Source: JAJQCI01 sp964388305
GTDB lineage: Bacteria > Bacillota > Clostridia > Lachnospirales > CAG-274
Length of the DNA stretch: 26,659 nt
Assembly (NCBI GenBank): GCA_964388305.1
Contig: CAYMAA010000010.1
Coordinates: 1-26,659, forward strand
Direction of reading: 5' to 3'
Positions 14,867-21,703 of this stretch are shown piece after piece. Position 1 is the stretch's first letter. Every line of letters starts with the position of its first letter. The notes beneath the pieces were generated by a model. It worked only from the letters and a program-made list of their open reading frames with translations, was not told the DNA's origin and ran no database searches. A program made the translations under genes and the position numbers.

Positions 14867-14925
14867 CAACTGTTTTGTACAGCTAAAAGCTGTACAAAAC
14901 GGTTGAGCAGCAAAAGCTGTTTTTT
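14867..14925. repeat. 18-bp perfect hairpin followed by a small terminator-like stem
   Basis: The arm 14867-14884 (CAACTGTTTTGTACAGCT) pairs with 14888-14905 over 18 pairs (one G-T) around an AAA loop. Next, CAGC (14908-14911) and GCTG (14916-14919) form a small hairpin followed by six Ts, which reads as a plus-strand terminator touching the phoU stop. On the minus strand the 18-bp hairpin could protect the pst-phoU mRNA 3' end, but it has no T-run there. Confidence 0.6.
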
Positions 14926-15595
14926 AAATCATACGGGCATTTTTATATTCTCCCGTGCATTTAAACTGTACCCGGTCGCATATATTTTCCGCATGATCGC
15001 CTATTTTTTCAAAGTATTTTGCTATCATAAGCAAATCTATGGCGGAATTAATGCTTTGCAAATCCTCCTCAGATGAGGTTTTTAATATTTGGGAAATCTC
15101 AAGCACAACCTTTCCGAAAAGACTGTCTGTTTCATCATCAATTTTAATGATTTTTTTGGCAAATTCTGTATCCCTGTTTATGTATGCGCTTAAAGCATTG
15201 GAAACCATATATCTTGCAAGCTCTGCCAGCTTTGGTATGTGCATAACGGTATTAAAGCTGTTTTCATCTTTAAGTCTTAAAACTATTTCTGAAATATCCC
15301 CTGCATGGTCGCCTATTCTTTCCATATCCGTTACTATTTTAAGGGCGGCTGTTACCGTTCTTAAATCCTTGGCAACAGGCTGCTGCCTTAAAATAAGTGA
15401 AAGGCATTTGCTTTCAATATTTCTTTTCATATCGTTTATTACTCTGTCATTTTCCATAACCTTTTTTGCAAGGGCATAATCCCTGTTTTTAAATGCGGTA
15501 ATGGAGCTTGTAATGGAGTCCTCCACTGCCGCACCCATTTTTATAAGCTCTGTATTAAGCTGTTCCAATTCATAATCAAAATTACTTCTTGTCAT
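14924..15595 (-). CDS. phoU: Phosphate signalling/transport accessory protein PhoU
   Basis: Negative modulator linking the Pst transporter to the PhoR/PhoP two-component system; also limits phosphate over-uptake. The 223-residue all-helical protein has two similar three-helix halves (about 5-105 and 110-215), each with the family's acidic metal-binding motif: residues around MERIGDHAGDISE in the first half and FEKIGDHAENICD in the second. Normal length. The AAGGAGG RBS overlaps the pstB stop; 14 bases separate the two genes. It ends the pst operon, next to the hairpin region. Confidence 0.96.
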   Translation of the reverse strand: MTRSNFDYELEQLNTELIKMGAAVEDSITSSITAFKNRDYALAKKVMENDRVINDMKRNIESKCLSLILRQQPVAKDLRTVTAALKIVTDMERIGDHAGDISEIVLRLKDENSFNTVMHIPKLAELARYMVSNALSAYINRDTEFAKKIIKIDDETDSLFGKVVLEISQILKTSSEEDLQSINSAIDLLMIAKYFEKIGDHAENICDRVQFKCTGEYKNARMI

Positions 15596-15609
15596 TTTAT
15601 GCCGCCTCC

Positions 15610-16365
15610 TTAACCAAATCTTCCTGTAATATAGTCTTGCGTGCGTTTATCCTTCGGGTTTGCAAAAACATCAACGGTTTTGCCGTATTCTATCATTTCA
15701 CCTACAAGAAAAAAGGCGGTATTGTCGGAAATTCTGGCGGCCTGCTGCATATTGTGGGTAACTATTGCGACAGTATAATTCTTTTTAAGGCTGTCCATAA
15801 GCTCCTCAATTTTTAATGTGGAAACAGGGTCTAAAGCTGAGGTTGGCTCGTCCATTAAAATAACCTCAGGCTTTACGGCAATGGCTCTGGCTATGCACAG
15901 CCTTTGCTGCTGACCGCCGGAAAGACCCAAAGCGGATTTTTTGAGCCTGTCCTTAACCTCGTCAAAAATTGCGGCGCCGCGCAGACTTTCTTCCACAATT
16001 TCATCTAACCGGGAACGCTTTTTAATGCCGTGAATTTTTGGGCCGTAAGCCACATTATCATAAATACTCATAGGAAAGGGATTTGGCTGCTGAAAAACCA
16101 TACCGACCTTTTTTCTCAGCAATGCGGTGTTTACCAAGGGAGAGTAAATGTTTTCATCGTCTAAAAGTATTTCCCCCTCAATCCTTACATTTTCAACAAT
16201 ATCGTTCATTCGGTTAAGGGTTTTTAAAAATGTGGATTTTCCGCAGCCCGACGGGCCTATAAAGGCTGTTATTTCTTTTTCGGGTATATTCATATTAATA
16301 TTTTTTAAAGCGTGATTTGTTCCGTAGTATAAATTGAGATTTGTAACACTTATTTTAGTTTTCAT
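15610..16365 (-). CDS. pstB: Phosphate ABC transporter ATP-binding protein
   Basis: ATPase that drives high-affinity phosphate import through PstA/PstC. The 251-residue protein has Walker A GPSGCGKST (about 32-40), the Pst-type MVFQQPNPFPMSIYDNVAYG around the Q-loop, signature LSGGQQQR, Walker B VILMDEPTSALDP and H-loop VTHN. The specific residues after the Q-loop identify it as PstB rather than another ABC ATPase. The gene overlaps the end of pstA by 11 bases, with AGGAGG 11 bases ahead of its ATG, so translation is probably coupled. Confidence 0.97.
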   Translation of the reverse strand: MKTKISVTNLNLYYGTNHALKNINMNIPEKEITAFIGPSGCGKSTFLKTLNRMNDIVENVRIEGEILLDDENIYSPLVNTALLRKKVGMVFQQPNPFPMSIYDNVAYGPKIHGIKKRSRLDEIVEESLRGAAIFDEVKDRLKKSALGLSGGQQQRLCIARAIAVKPEVILMDEPTSALDPVSTLKIEELMDSLKKNYTVAIVTHNMQQAARISDNTAFFLVGEMIEYGKTVDVFANPKDKRTQDYITGRFG

Positions 16366-17212
16366 TTGATGCTTTTCCTCCTATAATTTTTGTTAGGCTG
16401 TTTATTATAAGCACAGTTACAAGGAGTACCAATGCTATGCCGAAAGCGTTGTCATATTCCGCTTTTGCCATTTGCAAATACATTTGAATGGTGAGAGTGC
16501 CGCCGGGGTCTGCGATGTGACCTATAATTGCCTTTGGCAGAAGATAGCCGCTGCCTGCGGTAAACAAAAGCGCTGCGGATTCTCCCGCAATTCTGCCAAT
16601 GCTTAAAATTACTCCTGTTATAATTCCCGGCAAAGCGCAGGGGAGTATTATGGTTCTTATAATGTGCCACTTTGCCGCACCCATGCCCAAAGCGCCGCTG
16701 CGGTAGCTGTCGGGTACTGTTTTAAGAGATTCCTGAGTGGTGCGGATAATTATTGGCAGTACCATAAGGGAAAGGGTAAGGCAGCCGCAAATTATTGAAA
16801 AGCCAAGCTTTAGCGCAGCGCCGAAAAACACCATTCCGAAAAGACCGTAAATAATTGAGGGTATGCCCGAAAGGGTTTGTGCGGTAAATTCTATCAGCTT
16901 TACAAGCCTGCCCTTTTTGGCATATTCCGTTAAATAAACGGCGGCGCCTATGCCAATTGGTGCGGCAATAAGCAGTGTTATTACCACAATGTAAACAGTG
17001 TTAATTATGTTGCCGAGTATACCGAATGTGCCTTTAAGTGTGCCGGGTACCGTTGTTAAAAACTCCACGCTTAACGAGGACAGACCCCTTACAAGCACAT
17101 AGCCCATAATGCCCAAAAGCAGACCAACGGAAAATGCGGCGCTGAGCCATATAAAAGCCGTTAAAACAACATCTGAGGGCAAAATTCTTTTTTTGCAAAT
17201 TGAATCAGTCAT
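16355..17212 (-). CDS. pstA: Phosphate ABC transporter permease PstA
   Basis: One of two membrane subunits of the phosphate channel. The 285-residue protein has about six transmembrane helices and the binding-protein-dependent permease loop with SGALGMGAAKWHIIRTIILPCALPGIITG, whose EAA-like part docks to PstB (roughly residues 180-210; written here in overlapping family terms, key residues G-x-A-K-W-H-I-I). The longer frame begins with TTG at 17233, but ATG 17212 has a normal RBS (GAAAGGGG) and the family N-terminus. It overlaps the pstC stop by 8 bases. Identified as PstA by position between pstC and pstB and by the SGIPSIIYGLFG segment. Confidence 0.94.
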   Translation of the reverse strand: MTDSICKKRILPSDVVLTAFIWLSAAFSVGLLLGIMGYVLVRGLSSLSVEFLTTVPGTLKGTFGILGNIINTVYIVVITLLIAAPIGIGAAVYLTEYAKKGRLVKLIEFTAQTLSGIPSIIYGLFGMVFFGAALKLGFSIICGCLTLSLMVLPIIIRTTQESLKTVPDSYRSGALGMGAAKWHIIRTIILPCALPGIITGVILSIGRIAGESAALLFTAGSGYLLPKAIIGHIADPGGTLTIQMYLQMAKAEYDNAFGIALVLLVTVLIINSLTKIIGGKASNEN

Positions 17213-18179
17213 TTTGTTTTGCCCCTTTCTCAAATATAATGTTTATAAATATGTTAATAAGCATTATAAACACAAACAGCACAAGACCTATTGTAAAAAG
17301 CGCCTGTCTGTGAAGTCCCGAGGAATAGGACATTTCCGAAACTATGCCCGTTGTTAAAAAACGCACGGAGTTAAACGGCAGGGGCATATTTACGGTATTG
17401 CCCGAAACAAGCACTATTGCCATTGCCTCGCCTATTGCCCTGCCAACACCCAAAACTATTGCGGTAACGATGCCGGACTTTGCGGCAGGAAGTACTATAT
17501 GGAATATTGTTTGAATTTTTGTTGCCCCAAGTCCGAGAGAAGCCTCTCTGAGCTGATTGGGAACGGCTCGCAGGGAGGTTTCCGACACATTTATAACCGT
17601 TGGAAGTATCATAACGGCAAGCACCAGTATGGCGGCAAGGAGGTTTGCCCCTCCCGTAAATGTATGGTTTGGGGAGCTTTTGAAAATTGCAAGCTCCAAT
17701 TTATACATAATAGGGTTTATAATTAAAAGTCCCAGCAGTCCGTAAACTATTGACGGTATGCCTGCAAGCAGCTCTATGGCAGGCTTTACTGCCTTGGCAA
17801 GCCTTTTGTTGGCTGTTTCCGAGAGAAAAACCGCCGTAAGCACCGCAATGGGTACGCCTAAAACTATTGCCGCAAGTGTGCCTATAATTGATGTAAGAAC
17901 TATGCAGGCTATGCCAAAATGCGGCTCTGCCGCCGTTGGCTGCCAAGTTGAACTGAAGAGAATATTGCCAATGCCTATTTTGAAAAGGGCGGGTGTGCCG
18001 GAAATTATCATATATGCGGTAATTGCGGCTACGGCAAAAACAGCGCACAAGCCGCACACCGTAAATATTATTTCCATAATTATCTCTATAATGCTTTTGG
18101 CATTGCCGCTGTGTTCCGTAATGGCTTGAGTATCGGCTTTTTGATGGATTTTTAAAGGTATTTCCGCAATATTATTCAT
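17205..18179 (-). CDS. pstC: Phosphate ABC transporter permease PstC
   Basis: Second membrane subunit of the phosphate channel. The 324-residue protein has a longer N-terminal cytoplasmic region than PstA, then about six or seven helices, with LLAGIPSIVYGLLGLL and the EAA loop REASLGLGATKIQTIFHIVL typical of PstC. GTG 18188 and ATG 18185 are in frame, but ATG 18179 sits 8 bases from GGAG (18191-18188) and is preferred. The gap to pstS is 15 bases and the 3' end overlaps pstA, so the operon is tight. Confidence 0.94.
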   Translation of the reverse strand: MNNIAEIPLKIHQKADTQAITEHSGNAKSIIEIIMEIIFTVCGLCAVFAVAAITAYMIISGTPALFKIGIGNILFSSTWQPTAAEPHFGIACIVLTSIIGTLAAIVLGVPIAVLTAVFLSETANKRLAKAVKPAIELLAGIPSIVYGLLGLLIINPIMYKLELAIFKSSPNHTFTGGANLLAAILVLAVMILPTVINVSETSLRAVPNQLREASLGLGATKIQTIFHIVLPAAKSGIVTAIVLGVGRAIGEAMAIVLVSGNTVNMPLPFNSVRFLTTGIVSEMSYSSGLHRQALFTIGLVLFVFIMLINIFINIIFEKGAKQND

Positions 18180-18194
18180 ATACATCACTCCAAT

Positions 18195-19061
18195 TTATTT
18201 TGCTGAAATAAGACCTGCATCTGCTATAATTTTTTGACCCTCTTCACTGTTTATATAGTCAAAAAGCGCTTGTACCGCAGGGGACTGTTCGCTTATTTTG
18301 CCTTTTGTTGCCATAACAAAGGGGCGGCAAAGAAAGTATTTTCCTGCTTTTATGTTTTCCGGGGTTGCCTTGACGCCGTCTAAGCTTATTGGCTTAACGG
18401 TGTCATCAATTACATCTAATGAAACATAGCCTATAGAGCCGGGAGTGGATGCCACCTTTGCCATAACCGCACCTGTGGAGTCAATCTCCTGCGCGTATTT
18501 GCATTTGTCCTCAAGATCTAAAAGCTCTTCAAAGGCGCTTCTTGTTCCTGAGCCTGCCTCTCTGCCTATTACAACAATATTGCTGTCTGAGCCGCCTGCG
18601 TCTTTCCAGTTGGTTATTTCTCCGCTGTAAATTTTTGTGAGCTGCTTCTTTGAAAGGTTGGTTACGGGGTTTGACGTATCTGCAACCACACCTATGCCGT
18701 CTATTGCCACAATGTTTTCTTCAATGCCTGCCGCTTTTTCTTCATCTGTAAGATTACGGGAGGAGTTGCCTATGTCTGCCGTGCCGTTTGTTACCGCCTC
18801 AATGCCTGCTCCCGAGCCTGTAAACTCTGCCGTTGCGGTTACTTTGGGGTATTTTGCCATAAATGCCTCGTTTAGCGCAGTTGCAAGCTTTTCCATGGAG
18901 GTAGAGCCGCTCATGATAATTGTTCCGCCAACCTCTTCATCGGCAGATGCTGTTGTGCCTGCTGACGGGTCTTTCTCTTGTGAGCCTGCGCCTGTGCAGC
19001 CTGCGGCTATGTTTAATACAAAAATGGCTGATAATGCTGCTTTTAATAAATTCATTTTCAT
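18195..19061 (-). CDS. pstS: Phosphate-binding lipoprotein PstS
   Basis: Extracytoplasmic phosphate receptor of the Pst transporter. The 288-residue product has a lipoprotein signal with lipobox AAGC and Cys22, a short Ser/Ala/Thr linker, then the type II periplasmic-binding fold. Phosphate-contact segments are visible: IIMSGSTSMEKLA near the N-terminus, FTGSGAGIEAVTNGTADIG, GIGVVAD and GREAGSGTRSAFEEL. A longer frame exists to 19109, but ATG 19061 follows AAAAAGGAG at 9 bases and gives the normal signal peptide. First gene of pstSCAB-phoU and directly downstream of a PhoP box, so expected to be induced by phosphate starvation. Confidence 0.96.
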   Translation of the reverse strand: MKMNLLKAALSAIFVLNIAAGCTGAGSQEKDPSAGTTASADEEVGGTIIMSGSTSMEKLATALNEAFMAKYPKVTATAEFTGSGAGIEAVTNGTADIGNSSRNLTDEEKAAGIEENIVAIDGIGVVADTSNPVTNLSKKQLTKIYSGEITNWKDAGGSDSNIVVIGREAGSGTRSAFEELLDLEDKCKYAQEIDSTGAVMAKVASTPGSIGYVSLDVIDDTVKPISLDGVKATPENIKAGKYFLCRPFVMATKGKISEQSPAVQALFDYINSEEGQKIIADAGLISAK

Positions 19062-19111
19062 TTTAAATTTCTCCTTTTTAAATTTGCTGAAGTTTTTTGT
19101 TTTACGCAAGA

Positions 19112-19130
19112 ATTATATTATGGCATTATG
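19112..19130 (-). promoter_or_regulatory. Candidate -10 elements of the pst operon
   Basis: Minus-strand TATAAT (19117-19112) and CATAAT (19130-19125) are both possible. The second would place the -35 region inside the PhoP box, the arrangement expected for PhoP-activated Bacillus-type promoters that lack a good -35. Confidence 0.45.
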
Positions 19131-19149
19131 TTTTAAGCTATCTATTTTT

Positions 19150-19177
19150 TGTTAGAAATTTGTAAGGAGTTTGTTAA
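19150..19177 (-). promoter_or_regulatory. PhoP box of the pst operon
   Basis: Read on the minus strand, TTAACA, CTTACA and CTAACA follow each other with exactly five bases between them (11-base period). This matches the known PhoP target pattern in Firmicutes (TTAACA-like hexamers at 11-base period). It lies ~90-115 bases upstream of pstS. Confidence 0.8.
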
Positions 19178-19303
19178 GAATTTTGGGATATGCAGGTATT
19201 CTTTAAGTATAAGGCTTGTTTATATTACTACGCTGTAGCCGCTCTTTTCCCTGTGAACAGCCGATATGTACGGCTTTTAGGAAAGCATTGAGTACAAACA
19301 TCG

Positions 19304-19332
19304 TTGACTGTACACATATAAATAAGTAAAAT
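19304..19332 (+). promoter_or_regulatory. Promoter ahead of the MazG-like pseudogene
   Basis: TTGACT (19304-19309), 17-base spacer, TAAAAT (19327-19332). An intact promoter and RBS (GGGAGG 19341-19346) in front of a broken frame suggest recent inactivation. Confidence 0.6.
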
Positions 19333-19353
19333 AAAAATATGGGAGGAATTGAT

Positions 19354-19673
19354 ATGGAGGGAAAAACAACAGTAAAATATTTACAGCGGTATATAAAGCA
19401 AAAGGACTATCACCCCGAATTGTTAAAGGACTATTTTTTAAAGCTGTCCGAAGAGGTCGGGGGGAGCTTTCCCGTGCTATGAGAAAAGGGTTTAAAGCAT
19501 AAAACAGTAAAGATATAAAAGGGACTGTTGATGAGGAATTATGGGATGTAATTTATTATGCTATTGCCATCGCAAATTTATATGGTATTGATTTGGAGCA
19601 GGTTATAAAAGCCAAGGAAGAAATGAACAGACGAAAATATTCATCATCTGTTGTATTTGAAGAAAACAGATAA
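19354..19673 (+). pseudogene. MazG-like nucleotide pyrophosphohydrolase, frameshifted
   Basis: The start ATG 19354 has a good RBS. The frame reads MEGKTTVKYLQRYIKQKDYH and on to KLSEEVG, then reaches a run of six Gs (19459-19464) after which the natural continuation (ELSRAMRKGFKA) is in another frame. That frame meets an in-frame TAA at 19500-19502 and then continues as TVDEELWDVIYYAIAIANLY to a final stop at 19671. The EEVGE and DEELWDVIYY segments are the metal-binding helices of the all-alpha MazG/dUTPase-like NTP pyrophosphohydrolase family, which cleaves NTPs to NMP and PPi. Two separate lesions argue for a real pseudogene rather than a single sequencing error. Confidence 0.8.
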
Positions 19674-19717
19674 TTTTATGTATAATTGTGCTTGTGCTTT
19701 GTTACGCTATGTACCAA

Positions 19718-19771
19718 TAACCGCCAAGTAATATGCCCTGTTTAAAATACTATGGACTTATATGGCGGTTA
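19718..19771. repeat. Inverted repeat TAACCGCCA / TGGCGGTTA
   Basis: A 9-base perfect inverted repeat at 19718-19726 and 19763-19771 with a 36-base spacer, between the MazG pseudogene and the ptsI stop. It could form the 3' end structure of either transcript, but lacks a T-run. A second small palindrome, ATTACGG-gtttt-CCGTAAT (19782-19800), overlaps the ptsI stop codon. Confidence 0.4.
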
Positions 19772-19782
19772 GAAGTATAGGA

Positions 19783-21396
19783 TTACGGGTTTTCCGTAAT
19801 AATTTTTCTTAAAGGTAAAATAAATGACGGTGAAACGGAAAGCTCATCTATGCCGTAAGAAATAAAGAGGGAAGTGAGGGAGGTATCCGCTCCCAGCTCG
19901 CCGCATATTCCTGCCCATATACCTGCGGAATGTGCATTTTTAATTACTTTTTTAATTGAACGCAGCAGAGCAGGGTGGTGGGGGTTGTTTATATTATCCA
20001 GTTTGGGGTTTTGCCTGTCTATTGCCAATGTGTACTGAGCAAGGTCGTTTGTGCCTATGCTGAAAAAGTCCGCATATTTTGCAAGCTCGTCACTCATTAT
20101 TACTGCCGCCGGGGTTTCAATCATAACGCCCTGTTGTATGCCTTTATTATATTTAACTCCATCTCTGTCAAGCTCTTCCATAACCTCTTTTACAATTTCC
20201 TTTGCTTTTTTTACTTCCTCAACGGAAATTACCATTGGATACATTATTGAAATGTTGCCAAATGCGCTTGCCCTTAAAATTGCACGGAGCTGTGTTTTAA
20301 AAATGTCCTGTCTGTCCAAACAAATTCTTATGGCTCTGTAGCCCATGGCAGGGTTATCCTCTTTTCCCAAATTAAAATAATCCGCCTGTTTATCCGCGCC
20401 CAAATCCAAAGTTCTTATAATTACCTGCTTTCCTGCCATTGTTTCCGCAGCTTTTTTGTAAGCGGAAAACTGCTCTTCCTCCGTTGGAAAGCTTTTTGCG
20501 CCCAAATAGAGAAATTCACTTCTGAAAAGACCTATTCCATCCGCATCATTTTCCAAAACCGCTCCCAAGTCCTCGGGTTTGCCTATATTAGCATAAAGCT
20601 TTATTTTTTTGCCGCCTTTTGTAACGGTTTGTTTGCCTTTAAGAGTTTTTAAAAGCTCCTGTTTTTCTTTGTCGGCTCTTTTAATTTCCGTATATTCTTT
20701 AAGCGCTGCTTCGTCGGGTTCTATTATAAGAATACCCTTGTAACCGTCTGCTATGGCTGTTTTGCCCTGCCAGCTTTCATCAATGCTTATGCCTGTAATT
20801 GAGGGTATATTCATAGTTCTTGCAAGAATTGCCGTATGGGAGTTGGCTGAGCCTTGTTTTGTTACAAAAGCCAAAAGCTTGCTTTTATCAAGGCTGATTG
20901 TTTCACCCGGAGCCAAGTCATCTGCGGCAATTATGGAGGGCTTGGAAAGAGCTGCGGTATATGCCGAGCCTGTTAGAAGTGAAATAAGCCTTTCGGTTAT
21001 GTCCTTAACATCGGCGGCTCTTGCCTTAAAATATTCGTCCTCCATATTTGTAAAAATTTCAAAAAAATCATCACCTGTTTTTGCGGCGGCATATTCCGCA
21101 TTAACCTGCTGATTTTCAATTTTATCCCTTATGGCATTGTTAAAGTCCTCATCTTCAAGCATCATTTTATGCACTTCAAAAATTGCCGCATTTTCTTCCC
21201 CGACTTCTTTCAAGGCTTTTTCGTACAGCTTGTCAAGCTGTTTTTCCGCATTTGCTTTGGCCTCGTTAAATCTTTCAAGCTCCCGTGGAATGTCATATAT
21301 TTTAGTTCTTCTTACCTGTTGCTTTTTATCCTTCAAAAAAGAAATCTCGCCAATGGCAATCCCTCTGAAAATGGCTTTTCCGTTGTAAATTTTCAT
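19783..21396 (-). CDS. ptsI: PTS enzyme I (phosphoenolpyruvate-protein phosphotransferase)
   Basis: First enzyme of the sugar phosphotransferase system; takes phosphate from PEP onto a histidine and passes it to HPr. The 537-residue protein, slightly shorter than the usual ~570, has the HPr-binding helical domain (about 20-140), the phospho-His domain with GSANSHTAILAR containing His187, and the C-terminal PEP-binding TIM barrel with GIGLFRSEFLYLG, SIGTNDLAQYTLAIDR and catalytic Cys498 in GICGELG. The loop before the active His (GSANSH) differs from the commoner GGRTSH/GGSTSH but keeps the Ser-His. It is the last gene of ptsG-ptsH-ptsI; the ptsH stop lies 18 bases upstream. Confidence 0.96.
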   Translation of the reverse strand: MKIYNGKAIFRGIAIGEISFLKDKKQQVRRTKIYDIPRELERFNEAKANAEKQLDKLYEKALKEVGEENAAIFEVHKMMLEDEDFNNAIRDKIENQQVNAEYAAAKTGDDFFEIFTNMEDEYFKARAADVKDITERLISLLTGSAYTAALSKPSIIAADDLAPGETISLDKSKLLAFVTKQGSANSHTAILARTMNIPSITGISIDESWQGKTAIADGYKGILIIEPDEAALKEYTEIKRADKEKQELLKTLKGKQTVTKGGKKIKLYANIGKPEDLGAVLENDADGIGLFRSEFLYLGAKSFPTEEEQFSAYKKAAETMAGKQVIIRTLDLGADKQADYFNLGKEDNPAMGYRAIRICLDRQDIFKTQLRAILRASAFGNISIMYPMVISVEEVKKAKEIVKEVMEELDRDGVKYNKGIQQGVMIETPAAVIMSDELAKYADFFSIGTNDLAQYTLAIDRQNPKLDNINNPHHPALLRSIKKVIKNAHSAGIWAGICGELGADTSLTSLFISYGIDELSVSPSFILPLRKIITENP

Positions 21397-21414
21397 AATA
21401 TTACCTCACATACA

Positions 21415-21672
21415 TTATAAATTATTTTTAAAGAAGCTTTCCATTTCCAAAGCATCGGCTTTTTCGTTTTCTCCCGTAACCTGAACATTAATTTCATCGC
21501 CCTTTTTTATGCCGAGGCTCATAATTGCCATAAGCCTTGTTGCCTCGGCAGATTTGCCCCTTGCGTTTATAACTGTTTTGGAAGAAAGCTCCTTTGCCTT
21601 TTTTACCAACAGTGACGCAGGTCTTGCGTGAATACCCACACTGTCCTTTATTACATAATTAAAACCAACCAT
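21415..21672 (-). CDS. ptsH: HPr phosphocarrier protein lacking Ser46
   Basis: Carries phosphate from enzyme I to sugar-specific EIIA domains. The 85-residue protein has the active-site GIHARPAS with His15. Ungapped comparison with Bacillus subtilis HPr from His15 to MSLG places Arg at position 46 (ATRLMAIMSLG against LKSIMGVMSLG), so the regulatory serine phosphorylated by HprK is missing. The phosphotransfer role should be intact, but HPr(Ser-P)/CcpA signalling through this protein is not expected. ATG 21672 follows GGAGGTG at 8 bases; in-frame codons to 21681 are not needed. Sits between ptsG and ptsI with short gaps. Confidence 0.95.
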   Translation of the reverse strand: MVGFNYVIKDSVGIHARPASLLVKKAKELSSKTVINARGKSAEATRLMAIMSLGIKKGDEINVQVTGENEKADALEMESFFKNNL

Positions 21673-21703
21673 TAAAAGCACCTCCGCAAATTTTTAATAT
21701 TTA

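Noticed and set aside
19354..19673. Programmed frameshift at the six-G run in the MazG-like gene
   Set aside because: The shifted frame meets a further in-frame stop 12 codons later, so slippage alone would not give a full protein.
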